This document shows positions 1 through 8,788 of a DNA stretch of 64,000 nucleotides, in pieces. The position numbers and the translations under genes were made by a program. This DNA is from Anaerorhabdus sp036637135. Its GTDB lineage: Bacteria; Bacillota_I; Bacilli_A; Erysipelotrichales; Erysipelotrichaceae. The stretch lies in NCBI RefSeq assembly GCF_036637135.1, contig NZ_JAVWNC010000006.1:1-64000 (forward strand). Direction: 5' to 3'. Positions within the stretch are counted from its first letter, which is position 1; each line of letters starts with the position of its first letter. Under the pieces are notes generated by a model. That model did not search any database, had not been told where the DNA came from, and saw only the letters and a list, made by a program, of their open reading frames with translations.

Positions 1-27
1 TAGTTTATAATAATACCAGGTGATAAT

Positions 28-1116
28 ATGAAATATTTTTCAATGCTAATCAAACCAGCTTCTAGCTTATGTAATTTAAAATGCAAATACTGTTTTTATC
101 ATGATGTTGCGAGTAATCGAGAAACGTACTGCTATGACATTATCAATGATGAAACAATAGAAAATATAGTAAAGAAAACTGTTGGATATTTTAAAGAACC
201 AGCACAGATTTCGTTTGCTTTTCAAGGTGGAGAACCAACATGTGCTAAAGTAGAAACATTCATTAAATTTATAGACACAGTAAATCGTTATAAAGAAGAC
301 TATCATGAAATACATTATTCAATACAAACGAATGGTACATTGATTGATGATGAGTGGATAAAACTATTTAAAGAGAATCATTTCTTAGTTGGGATATCGT
401 TAGATGGATTTAAAGAAAATCATGATGATATTCGTGAAGATCGAAATAATCAAGGAACATTTGAGCGAATAATGAAATCAATAAATATGTTGAAAGAGAA
501 TGATATTGATTTTAATATCTTAACGGTATTAACATCATCGTTATCGAAACAAGCAAAGAAATTATATGAGTTTTATCAACATACGGATATTTCATATATT
601 CAATTAATTCCTTGTTTAAATGAATTCAATCATAAATCAGTTTATGGATTAGAGCCTAAAGAATTTTCTAGTTTCTACAAAGAATTCTTTGATTTGTGGT
701 ATGAGGAATATAAAAGAGGTATTTATCGTAGTGTTACTTTGTTTGACAATATTATTCCAATGTTTGTAGGAATACCACCGCAACAATGTGGATATATGGG
801 GTTTTGTTCAATGCAGTTTGTCGTTGAATCTAATGGGGATGTGTATCCATGTGACTTCTATGTATTGGATCAATATAAAGTTGGTAATATCAATCAAGAT
901 ACGATTGTAGAACTCGCGAAATCAAAAATTACCCAAGACTTTATTCAAGAAAAAAGAGAGTTAAGTAAACAGTGCGATGATTGTCCATACTTACAAATGT
1001 GTAGAGGTAATTGTAAACGTATGACAGGTGTTTATTATGATGAACATGATTGCGGGTTACGAGATTTTTTAGAAACAAAAGAAAAAGAAATCATCGCAAT
1101 TGCGAAGACTTGTTAG
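28..1116 (+). CDS. Anaerobic sulfatase-maturating enzyme (radical SAM/SPASM)
   Basis: Converts the active-site Cys (or Ser) of a sulfatase into formylglycine without oxygen, using S-adenosylmethionine and Fe-S clusters. The 362-residue protein has the radical-SAM cluster motif CxxxCxxC at C15, C19 and C22, and a cysteine-rich SPASM C-terminus (CGYMGFC, YPCDFY, CDDCPYLQMCRGNC, DCGLRDF) expected to hold two more clusters. Length and architecture match the anSME family. The ATG follows an aggtga ribosome site. It is followed after 13 bases by a PfkB kinase and then by a sulfatase with a Cys-type CxPxR motif, its probable substrate. The operon may begin upstream of the window. Family assignment is secure; the pairing with the nearby sulfatase is inferred from position. 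Confidence 0.93.
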   Translation: MKYFSMLIKPASSLCNLKCKYCFYHDVASNRETYCYDIINDETIENIVKKTVGYFKEPAQISFAFQGGEPTCAKVETFIKFIDTVNRYKEDYHEIHYSIQTNGTLIDDEWIKLFKENHFLVGISLDGFKENHDDIREDRNNQGTFERIMKSINMLKENDIDFNILTVLTSSLSKQAKKLYEFYQHTDISYIQLIPCLNEFNHKSVYGLEPKEFSSFYKEFFDLWYEEYKRGIYRSVTLFDNIIPMFVGIPPQQCGYMGFCSMQFVVESNGDVYPCDFYVLDQYKVGNINQDTIVELAKSKITQDFIQEKRELSKQCDDCPYLQMCRGNCKRMTGVYYDEHDCGLRDFLETKEKEIIAIAKTC

Positions 1117-1129
1117 AGGAGATAGAGAG

Positions 1130-2011
1130 ATGAGTGATCTTGTTGTTATTGGAAGTATCAATGTTGATTTGGTAGTAAGTAGTGATCGTTTTCCAAAAAA
1201 AGGAGAAACGATTATTGGAAACTCATTCAATGTGTTTTGTGGTGGAAAAGGTGCTAACCAAGCTGTAAGTGCAAGTAAACTTGGAGGACGCGTAAAGTTT
1301 ATTGGTGCGGTTGGAGATGATTCTTATGGAACTCTTGCACTAAATAACTTGAAACAACATGGAGTCGATACATCATCAATCCAAATATTAGAAAATACTA
1401 ATACAGGACTTGCAGGAATTACTGTCGCAGAAAATGATAATCAAATTATTATTATCAAAGGTGCAAATGAAAAAATAGATGAAGCCTTTATTCAACCTTA
1501 TCTAGATGTAATTAAAAATGCAAAGATTGTAGTATTACAATTTGAGATTCCTTTAAAGACAGTATTCTATATTATTGATTACTGTTTTGAACATAAGATT
1601 AAGACAATATTAAATCCTGCCCCATTTGTACCATTTGATAAATCAATTATTGATAAAGTAACTTATTTTACACCCAATGAAACAGAAATAGCTTCTATGT
1701 TTGATGAATCTTATGAAGAGGTATTGAGTAAATATCCAAGTAAAATTATTATGACTAAAGGTAGTGAAGGTGCTTATATGCATAACGGTAATGAATTGGT
1801 TCACATTATACCGAAAAAAGTAAATGTTGTGGATACAACAGGTGCTGGAGATACATTTAATGGTGCGCTTGCAACATTTATTTCTCAAGAGATGAATCTT
1901 GTGGATGCTCTTGAAAAGGCAAACATAGCTGCAGGAATATCAATTGGTAAAATTGGTGCACAAAGTGCGATGCCAACATTAGAAGAGGTAAATGAATATG
2001 AAGAAGCCTAA
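1130..2011 (+). CDS. PfkB-family sugar kinase, ribokinase-like
   Basis: Phosphorylates a sugar (ribose in true ribokinases) with ATP in the cytosol. Both PfkB signatures are visible: GGKGANQA near the N-terminus and DTTGAGDTFNGA near the C-terminus, where the last Asp is the catalytic base. I chose the ATG at 1130 because agaggag lies eight bases before it; an upstream ATG at 1100 would overlap the previous gene and lacks a site. The product is 293 residues, normal for ribokinase. Its 3' end overlaps the sulfatase start, so the two are probably translationally coupled. The sugar is uncertain: ribose would suit the nucleoside hydrolase operon nearby, but the placement between two sulfatase genes allows a desulfated sugar instead. 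Confidence 0.85.
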   Translation: MSDLVVIGSINVDLVVSSDRFPKKGETIIGNSFNVFCGGKGANQAVSASKLGGRVKFIGAVGDDSYGTLALNNLKQHGVDTSSIQILENTNTGLAGITVAENDNQIIIIKGANEKIDEAFIQPYLDVIKNAKIVVLQFEIPLKTVFYIIDYCFEHKIKTILNPAPFVPFDKSIIDKVTYFTPNETEIASMFDESYEEVLSKYPSKIIMTKGSEGAYMHNGNELVHIIPKKVNVVDTTGAGDTFNGALATFISQEMNLVDALEKANIAAGISIGKIGAQSAMPTLEEVNEYEEA

Positions 2012-3587
2012 TATCTTGCTTATCACAACGGATCAACAACGTTATGATACATTGCATTGTGCAGGATATGATTATATGATTACGCCTAACTTGGATGCTT
2101 TAGCGGAAGATGGCTGTTTGTTTACAAATGCCTACTCACCCAATCCAGTATGTATTCCAGCACGACATAATTTACTAACGGGATTAACCGCAAAATATCA
2201 TGGCTTTGATGATAATTACTTTGATGAATCTAAATCAATTCCTTTTGATTTACCAACGTTTGCAGAGATTCTTCAAGATGATCGATATAACACAGTAGCG
2301 ATAGGGAAGATGCATTTTCAACCTTATCGTGCACACAATGGATTTAACCGTTTGGAATTGATGGATGAAATTCCAAGATTTCTAGAAGATGATGATTATA
2401 CAATGTATTTACGTAGAAAAGGATATACGAATCTACAAAGTGTACATGGTGTACGACATCTACTTTATATGCAACCGCAAAAGTCTTTAGTAAAAGAAGA
2501 AGATCATGGAACAACGTGGGTAGCGAATAAAACAATTGAAACTTTGGATACCATTTCATTAGAAAGACCATTCTTAATATGGGCAGGATTCATTGCACCA
2601 CATCCACCATTTGATGTACCAAGTGAATATCAAGATTTGTATCGTGATCGTGCAATCCCTATGTGCAAAACGAGTAATACAAGTTTGAGTAATTTAGCAA
2701 TCGAGAATAAGAACATTGCGGATTACCCAAATGAAACTTATTTAAGAAGAGCAAGAGAATTATATTGTGCTGCTATCACTCATGTGGATACCCATGTTGG
2801 AAGAATTATACAAAAATTAAAAGATATTGGGGAATATGATAATACGTTAATACTCTTTACAAGTGACCATGGTGAGATGTTAGGTGATTATGGAACATAT
2901 CAAAAGTTCTTACCTTATGATTCATCAAGTAGAGTACCACTCATTGTGCGCTATCCAAGTCGACTAAAATCGAATACTGTATGTGATGAATTAGTGAGTC
3001 TGAATGACTTGCTTCCAACGATGTTAGATGTAGCGAAGTTAGATTATCCAGGAAAAACTAAATTACCAGGTAAATCATTATTTGATCAAACAAAACATGA
3101 TGCAGTATTCATGGAACATTGTCGTGGTAATCGCCGTTGGGTAAGTATACGTACAAAAGAGTATAAATACAATTACTACTTTAGTTTAGGTCGTGAAGAA
3201 TTATTTGATATGATTCATGATCCAGATGAAACAACAAATTTAATTGAAACGATGAAAGATTGTGTGGAATCAATTCGAAATGATTTATATAATCGACTTA
3301 TCTGTTATGAAAAACAATATGGATTACCTAATACAATTGAGGATGATCGTTTTGTAGTAATGGATGAGATGGAAATTCATTTCTATCGAGAAGCGAATTT
3401 GCCGCAATTTCCAAGGCATTTACGCAAAGAAGATGAAGGATTATGGAGTCTTAAGAAAGAACTAATAGAAGCGATAAAAGATGAGGAAGTAATTCATTTA
3501 GATGAATTGGATACTGAGTATTATATTAAACAAGGCGTTTTTACAAAAGAAGAAATTCAAGATATGAAAGAAGAATTAGGCAGGTAA
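1998..3587 (+). CDS. Type I sulfatase (alkaline phosphatase superfamily)
   Basis: Hydrolyses a sulfate ester using a formylglycine nucleophile and a calcium ion. The N-terminus (NILLITTDQQRYD) carries the metal-binding Asp pair of the family, and NPVCIPAR contains CxPxR, whose Cys (about residue 52) is the one oxidised by the maturase. FTSDHGEMLGDYG is the second metal-binding block. There is no signal peptide, so it should act in the cytosol on an imported substrate. The ATG at 1998 sits nine bases from gaggt; the ATG at 1992 is too close to that site. The 529-residue length is normal. Substrate unknown; host glycan sulfates are a reasonable guess only. Confidence 0.9.
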   Translation: MKKPNILLITTDQQRYDTLHCAGYDYMITPNLDALAEDGCLFTNAYSPNPVCIPARHNLLTGLTAKYHGFDDNYFDESKSIPFDLPTFAEILQDDRYNTVAIGKMHFQPYRAHNGFNRLELMDEIPRFLEDDDYTMYLRRKGYTNLQSVHGVRHLLYMQPQKSLVKEEDHGTTWVANKTIETLDTISLERPFLIWAGFIAPHPPFDVPSEYQDLYRDRAIPMCKTSNTSLSNLAIENKNIADYPNETYLRRARELYCAAITHVDTHVGRIIQKLKDIGEYDNTLILFTSDHGEMLGDYGTYQKFLPYDSSSRVPLIVRYPSRLKSNTVCDELVSLNDLLPTMLDVAKLDYPGKTKLPGKSLFDQTKHDAVFMEHCRGNRRWVSIRTKEYKYNYYFSLGREELFDMIHDPDETTNLIETMKDCVESIRNDLYNRLICYEKQYGLPNTIEDDRFVVMDEMEIHFYREANLPQFPRHLRKEDEGLWSLKKELIEAIKDEEVIHLDELDTEYYIKQGVFTKEEIQDMKEELGR

Positions 3588-3628
3588 TAAGTTCAGTTGT
3601 CCGCATTTTGTGGACAACTGAACTTATT
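3586..3628. terminator. Hairpin terminator after sulfatase operon
   Basis: A perfect 17-bp inverted repeat (3586-3602 with 3612-3628) around a nine-base loop lies directly after the sulfatase stop codon. The arms end in AATAAG and CTTATT, so only a weak T-tract follows. It ends the sulfatase transcript and separates it from the Fic gene. Confidence 0.75.
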
Positions 3629-3662
3629 TAATTTATACTTCAATTAGAGGGAGTGAATAAAG

Positions 3663-4520
3663 ATGATTGTTAAGACTTCTATACGTAATTTAAATCAATG
3701 TCCAGTTCGAACAAGATGGGATGAAGAAACGAATTTATGGTGGTCTTCTGCTACTGATATTGTTCGAGCTTTGAATATAAGTGACAATTCAAGAAGATAT
3801 TGGAACACATTTAAACAAAGACACAAAGAATTAGCTGAAAAATGTGGAAGGCTTAAACTTACAGCGAGTGACGGAAAACAATATCAAGTTGATGTCTTAA
3901 ATGAAGAAGGAATAAATCTTTTTATTGAATTGCTTCCAAATAAATATAGACAGGAATTAACCGATTGGATTAAGTTGAAAGATAGCCCATTCGATGAACA
4001 AAGTAAAATGAAAGCATATGAATTATTCAATGACAATTTGATAGATGCCATAGAAGTGGGAACAGTAAAAGGGCTACAACAAATACATGGTTACATATTC
4101 GCTGGTATTTTTGAATATGCAGGAAAAATAAGAGACAAAAATATATCAAAAGATGGATTTGTATTTGCGAATTTTCAATATTTGAGTAGTACATTATCGA
4201 AAGTTGAAGAAATGAGCGAAGAAACATTTGATGATATACTTAATAAGTATATAGAAATGAACATTGCTCATCCATTTATGGATGGCAATGGAAGAGCAAT
4301 GAGAATATGGTTGGATTTAATTTTAAAGAAGAGATTAAAAAAATGTGTTAATTGGGTATTGGTTAATAAAATTGATTATTTGAATGCTATGCGATTAAGC
4401 CCTTCACAACCTCAAGTAATTCGAAAGTTAATAGCTAATGCACTGACAAAATCAATTTATGATCGAGAATTAATTATAAAAGGAATAGATTACTCGTATT
4501 ATTACGAGGAAATAAATTAA
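3663..4520 (+). CDS. Fic-domain protein with BRO-like N-terminal domain
   Basis: Probable AMP transferase that modifies hydroxyl groups on target proteins. Residues 203-214 carry the complete Fic motif HPFMDGNGRAMR (catalytic His203, Arg211, Arg214). Residues 1-105 are not Fic: they look like the BRO/antirepressor-type domains found beside DNA-binding modules in phage proteins. The last residues contain SYYYEE (S278, E282), which resembles the C-terminal SxxxE(G/N) autoinhibition helix of class III Fic proteins such as the Neisseria enzyme, so activity may be self-restrained. A ribosome site (gaggga) precedes the ATG. The gene stands alone between two terminators with no antitoxin, and may be an imported cargo gene. 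Target unknown. Confidence 0.85.
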   Translation: MIVKTSIRNLNQCPVRTRWDEETNLWWSSATDIVRALNISDNSRRYWNTFKQRHKELAEKCGRLKLTASDGKQYQVDVLNEEGINLFIELLPNKYRQELTDWIKLKDSPFDEQSKMKAYELFNDNLIDAIEVGTVKGLQQIHGYIFAGIFEYAGKIRDKNISKDGFVFANFQYLSSTLSKVEEMSEETFDDILNKYIEMNIAHPFMDGNGRAMRIWLDLILKKRLKKCVNWVLVNKIDYLNAMRLSPSQPQVIRKLIANALTKSIYDRELIIKGIDYSYYYEEIN

Positions 4521-4557
4521 ATGATGGAGTACATTCAATGATGTCTCGATAGGAAAA

Positions 4558-4608
4558 TAAAAATATCCTCATTATGCATAATACTAAATGCATAAACAGG
4601 ATATTTTA
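4558..4608. terminator. Bidirectional terminator between convergent genes
   Basis: The arms AAATATCCT and AGGATATTT enclose about 28 bases containing two ATGCAT blocks that can pair as an inner stem. A-rich and T-rich flanks on the two sides let it serve both the Fic gene (plus) and the M20 gene (minus). Confidence 0.65.
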
Positions 4609-4610
4609 TT

Positions 4611-5888
4611 TTAACTTTCTAAGTATTTTATGTATTCATCAATTGTCATTTGTGGTCTGAATGATGAATGGATGTTCTCTAAGTAAGATGAATCTGTGAG
4701 TAAATCAATCACTGATCCCACAAGAATTTTTGATGTTGTATTATAAACGACATCAGGTTCACTTACTTCAAGATTTTTACCATGCATTGTGCCTTTAAAA
4801 CCAGTGTATCCAAATTGAATTGTTGGCTTGAATAAACTTAAGTCACCAATATCACCAGACGCAACACTCTTTTCATCTGTTTGGATTTCAAGAGGATTTA
4901 CAAAAGGTAACATATTTTGATAAACAACATCGGATAAAGCAATATCTTGATTAAAAGGAAAGTAACCTTTAATTTCTTCGATTTCACATTTTGCACCAAT
5001 TGCATATGCGCAATGCTTAGCGGCATTAGATAATTGATCATTTAGGTTCATTAGAGTTGTTGTTGAGAATGAGCGAACATAAGCTTCATAAACAACATCA
5101 CTTGGAATGGAGTTTACAACGTCTCCTCCGTTAGTAATGATTCCGTGAACACGATTCATGTCGCTGTCTAAGAATGTCTCTCTAAGCATAGCTTGTGCTT
5201 GTAGGAAGAGATTGCATGCGGATAAGGCATTGATTCCTTCGCTTGGTGCCATTGCTGCGTGAGATGCTTTTCCTTCGAAATGATATTTTTTATAAATAAA
5301 TCCTGCAAGGGAAGATTTTACATTGAAACGATATTTTCTAAACTCCCCCATGCCATGGGCGTGAAGACAACAATCAACATCATCAAAGATGTGATCAATG
5401 ATCATGTTTTGTTTTCCACCAATGGCATAAATTGTTTTGTTTTCAATAAGTTGTTTACGGTATTCAATGTCAATGAATTCTTCAGCGGGACAAAAGAACA
5501 AGGTAACTTTGCCAGTAAGTTTATTTTCATCAATGAGTTCTTTTAGTGCAAGTAAGGATGCAATCATCATAACGACTTGCGTTGAGTGACCACAACTATG
5601 TGCAGCATTGTCTAATGGATTAGAACAAGGATGACCTATTGTAGGAATTGCATCTAGTTCAGCAATTAATCCAATATGTGGTTTATCTGCATTGGCAATA
5701 GTTACTTGAAATCCTGTTTGAAAATATTCTTTTTCAATTTGTATTCCATGTGAAGTTAAGAAGGTTTGGATAATTTGTTTTGTTTTTACTTCCTTATATC
5801 CAAGCTCGGGAGTTTTAAACAAAGTATCCGCAAGTTCTAGAAATTCATCATGATACTTATCGATGATGGCATAAGCTAATTCTTTCAT
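4611..5888 (-). CDS. M20-family amidohydrolase/peptidase
   Basis: Predicted cytosolic metal-dependent hydrolase of an amide bond in a small molecule. The 425-residue protein has the M20 features: ELAEL-like ELDAIPTIGHP, then the metal-binding HSCGHST block, a CPAEE-type segment (FFCPAEEF) with catalytic Glu, and HAHGMGEF. It resembles the AbgB/aminoacylase branch more than the dipeptidases. It is the last gene of the minus-strand operon and overlaps the nucleoside hydrolase by four bases, which implies coupled translation. The context suggests it trims an amide from a nucleoside-linked or ribosylated compound, but that is inference; an N-acyl amino acid or aminobenzoyl-glutamate hydrolase is equally possible. 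Confidence 0.8.
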   Translation of the reverse strand: MKELAYAIIDKYHDEFLELADTLFKTPELGYKEVKTKQIIQTFLTSHGIQIEKEYFQTGFQVTIANADKPHIGLIAELDAIPTIGHPCSNPLDNAAHSCGHSTQVVMMIASLLALKELIDENKLTGKVTLFFCPAEEFIDIEYRKQLIENKTIYAIGGKQNMIIDHIFDDVDCCLHAHGMGEFRKYRFNVKSSLAGFIYKKYHFEGKASHAAMAPSEGINALSACNLFLQAQAMLRETFLDSDMNRVHGIITNGGDVVNSIPSDVVYEAYVRSFSTTTLMNLNDQLSNAAKHCAYAIGAKCEIEEIKGYFPFNQDIALSDVVYQNMLPFVNPLEIQTDEKSVASGDIGDLSLFKPTIQFGYTGFKGTMHGKNLEVSEPDVVYNTTSKILVGSVIDLLTDSSYLENIHSSFRPQMTIDEYIKYLES

Positions 5889-6811
5889 ACATTTATCTTC
5901 CTATCTAATTCAAAAATACTTTGCGTGAAATCATCAATGAATGGTTTACGCTCTACATCATAAAGCACAAGTGTTTTACTTGTATCACATCTTTCTGTAA
6001 CAGTCATACCACGAGTGTAGGCACCGTTAAGTTCGATGTAAATGTTTGCATTAAAACTTTTAAACAGTTCTGGTTTATATAAGTAATAAATAGGACATAC
6101 ATCAAATATAGGAGATGAAGTTAAATTGTGTTCTCTACTGTATTTTGAATAGAATCCAAATAAATCATCAACAAGTTTACTTACATGATGGTCATTGTGG
6201 AAGGATTCCATCTCATCAAATGTAATGCTTCCTGCAATACATACCTCAAGTGGATTAAGGACAACTGGTACATTACTTTCAAATACAATTTTAGCGGCTT
6301 CAGGATCATGGTAAATGTTGAATTCTGAACGTTTTTGAATGTTACCTTCAGCAATACCACCACCCATACATGAGATACATTCAATCTTATGTGAAAGATG
6401 TGGATATGTTTTCAACATCAACGCAACATTTGTAAGTGGACCAATTGCGATGATTGTAATTTGATCATGAGTTTCTAACATTTCTTTATAGAATTCTAAA
6501 GCGTGTTTTGTTTGAAAGGTGTGTTTCTTATCAGGAAATAGTGGACCATCCAGTCCACTTTCACCATGTGCAAGGGGTTGTACCTCAAGTGCTTTGGTTA
6601 TTGGTTTGTCGTAACCTTTGTATATAGGTAAATCAATGTGCAAGTAATCAAGTACATTCGCTAAGTTATTACTAACTTTTTCTAATGTTTGATTCCCTGC
6701 GACAGTTGCGAAACCTAAGATTTCAAATTGTTCAGGATGAGCCAATGCGAAGAGTATCGCAAAGATATCATCATGTCCTGGGTCACAATCAAATATGATT
6801 TTTCTCTTCAT
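5885..6811 (-). CDS. Nucleoside hydrolase (IunH family)
   Basis: Cleaves the N-glycosidic bond of a nucleoside to free base and ribose. Residues 8-15 are DCDPGHDD, the calcium-binding signature of the family, followed by NQTLEKVSNN (ribose pocket) and a later AIGPLTNVALML segment. The 308-residue length is typical. It lies directly behind a nucleoside-type ABC importer, abutting the last permease by one base, so imported nucleosides are probably its substrate. Released ribose could be phosphorylated by the PfkB kinase encoded about 4 kb away. Purine or pyrimidine preference cannot be read from the sequence. Confidence 0.93.
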   Translation of the reverse strand: MKRKIIFDCDPGHDDIFAILFALAHPEQFEILGFATVAGNQTLEKVSNNLANVLDYLHIDLPIYKGYDKPITKALEVQPLAHGESGLDGPLFPDKKHTFQTKHALEFYKEMLETHDQITIIAIGPLTNVALMLKTYPHLSHKIECISCMGGGIAEGNIQKRSEFNIYHDPEAAKIVFESNVPVVLNPLEVCIAGSITFDEMESFHNDHHVSKLVDDLFGFYSKYSREHNLTSSPIFDVCPIYYLYKPELFKSFNANIYIELNGAYTRGMTVTERCDTSKTLVLYDVERKPFIDDFTQSIFELDRKINV

Positions 6812-7734
6812 TACGAATTGTTCCTTTTCTTCTTATTGTATTCTTTTATTGAATACGCAATGATTGCGAAAAATACAGCGAGATAAGGAATTGTTTGTAG
6901 AAGTTCGCTTGGTAAGTTTGTAAGTGATAGTACGTTTGTGATGGCGTCAAAGATACCGAAAACAAGAGTTGTTAAGAGAACGGTAATGAAGTTACCACGT
7001 CCCATTGCTTCAGCTGCGATACCAATCCAACCACGTGATGCAGTCATGTTTGCAGTAAAGAAAGATAAGTAACCCATTGATAAATATGCACCACCAATAG
7101 CTGCTAATACACCAGATAGAATAAGTGAAATGATACGAACGCGATTAACGTTAATTCCTACGCTTCTCGCTGCATTTTCATCTAATCCACTAGCGCGCAT
7201 ATGCAATCCAAACTTAGTTTTGTATACCAAGATATAAACAAGTACAGCGGTAATCATACAGATATAAGCTAGTACGTTATGACCTGAAATAATTTCGCCA
7301 AGAATTGGAATATCTTTGATAATTGGGATATGAATTGTTGGTAATACTTTACTAGGTAATGATGCAGTAGTACCTTTACTACCTGTAATAATGAATAATA
7401 AGAATACAGTGAAACTTGATGCAAATACGTTTAATGCGATACCCCCCATAATCGGTGTTGTTTTAAGTTTGATTGCACTAAATACGAGGATCAATGCCAT
7501 AATCACACCAGAGCCTATAGCGATAAGTAATCCCAACCAAGCACTGTGTGTCCATACACTACCAAGAACCCCCATAATTGCAGCAACTAACATAATACCT
7601 TCAACTGCGATATTAGGTAATCCAGAAAGGTTAGCAGTATAGGCAGACATTGATGCAAACATCAATGGTACGCATACACGAATAACAACAAAGAAGAATG
7701 AAGCACTGAAGATTAAGTCCTTATATTGTTCCAT
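6811..7734 (-). CDS. Nucleoside-type ABC permease 2
   Basis: Integral membrane subunit of the importer encoded by this operon. The 307-residue protein is almost entirely hydrophobic, with about eight to ten segments, and belongs to the branched-chain amino acid/sugar permease family (LivH/RbsC-like), in the subgroup found with BMP lipoproteins (NupQ/BmpD type). Motifs NIAVEGIML and GLDENAARSVGINV are characteristic; the latter is the cytoplasmic loop that docks on the ATPase. It overlaps the preceding permease by 14 bases. The K-rich tail (YNKKKRNNS) fits an inside-facing C-terminus. Confidence 0.9.
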   Translation of the reverse strand: MEQYKDLIFSASFFFVVIRVCVPLMFASMSAYTANLSGLPNIAVEGIMLVAAIMGVLGSVWTHSAWLGLLIAIGSGVIMALILVFSAIKLKTTPIMGGIALNVFASSFTVFLLFIITGSKGTTASLPSKVLPTIHIPIIKDIPILGEIISGHNVLAYICMITAVLVYILVYKTKFGLHMRASGLDENAARSVGINVNRVRIISLILSGVLAAIGGAYLSMGYLSFFTANMTASRGWIGIAAEAMGRGNFITVLLTTLVFGIFDAITNVLSLTNLPSELLQTIPYLAVFFAIIAYSIKEYNKKKRNNS

Positions 7735-8788
7735 TTGCTTTACCTCCTTCTTTTAGTAATGAACGATCTCGCCATTTCTTTAAGAAATATTGAGACATGA
7801 TTAAGAAAACAAGAATTGCTTCTACAAACGATGCCATTTCAACTGGAACATCTGTTGTACGAGACATGATTTCAGCACCTACACGAATATAGGCAATACC
7901 AAATGATGCAAGTAATACACCAAATGGATTATTTTTTCCAAGGGTAGCGATTAGCGCACCGGTAAATCCTAAACCAGGCAAGGCGACCCACGTAAATCGT
8001 TCATACATACCTAATAATTCAATGGATGAACCCATTCCTCCAATAAATCCAGAAATGAAGTGAACTGATAAGAATAAAGCGAAAGCACTCATGCCTGAAT
8101 ATTTTGCAAAGTTTGAATTAAGTCCTGTCATACGAATACTATAACCCAGCTTTGTTTTGAATAATAAGATGAACATGAGAATTGTTACAACAAACAAGAC
8201 AAGTACACCGATATGTGTTCTTGTACCTGGAATAAAGATAGGTAGACGTGTTGTTTCCATAAACTTATTACTTGCAACTGATGGAACATCACTTGCACGG
8301 ATAAATGTTTTAACGAAGAATAGGCCTAGTCCAAAGAGGATAGAGTTCATCATCAAGGATACAACTAATTCGTTTGTATTATATTTTGCTTTAAAGTAAC
8401 CAGGAATTAACGCAACTAATCCACCAAAGATACTCGAAATAAGAATAGTTAAGATTGGGTCAAGGAATGCATTACCAAACATTTGAGAAGCTACTGTTGC
8501 AGTAACAACACCACAAATGTAATAAATACCCTCTGTACCTAAATTAAATAACCCAGTTCTAAAGAGTAATGAAGTTGCAAGACCTGCAAAGCCAATTGGC
8601 ACCATGGTTTCAAGAACATTACCAAAGTATCTTATCTTTGTAAAAGGTGCGGTAATTAATTTAACAAATGCATCAACAGGAGTTTGTGATACAAGCATGA
8701 GAATAATGAATGAGATGAGAAAGGCAATTGCGATAGCAACAAGTGTTTTAACAATCTCAAACATTACGTCAGAATTTTTCTTAAACAC
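7721..8788 (-). CDS. Nucleoside-type ABC permease 1
   Basis: Partner permease of the same importer (NupP/BmpC type). A first transmembrane helix after a short cytoplasmic start is followed by about nine more; the family motif FNLGTEGIYYICG matches the conserved NLGxEG block, and MTGLNSNFAKYSGM is the ATPase-coupling loop. It overlaps the ATPase gene by eight bases and the second permease by 14, which favours fixed stoichiometry. 355 residues is normal for this longer member of the pair. Confidence 0.9.
   Translation of the reverse strand: MFKKNSDVMFEIVKTLVAIAIAFLISFIILMLVSQTPVDAFVKLITAPFTKIRYFGNVLETMVPIGFAGLATSLLFRTGLFNLGTEGIYYICGVVTATVASQMFGNAFLDPILTILISSIFGGLVALIPGYFKAKYNTNELVVSLMMNSILFGLGLFFVKTFIRASDVPSVASNKFMETTRLPIFIPGTRTHIGVLVLFVVTILMFILLFKTKLGYSIRMTGLNSNFAKYSGMSAFALFLSVHFISGFIGGMGSSIELLGMYERFTWVALPGLGFTGALIATLGKNNPFGVLLASFGIAYIRVGAEIMSRTTDVPVEMASFVEAILVFLIMSQYFLKKWRDRSLLKEGGKANGTI

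Noticed and set aside
3663..4520. Remnant prophage around the Fic gene
   Set aside because: Only the N-terminal domain looks phage-like; no integrase, attachment repeats or other phage genes nearby.
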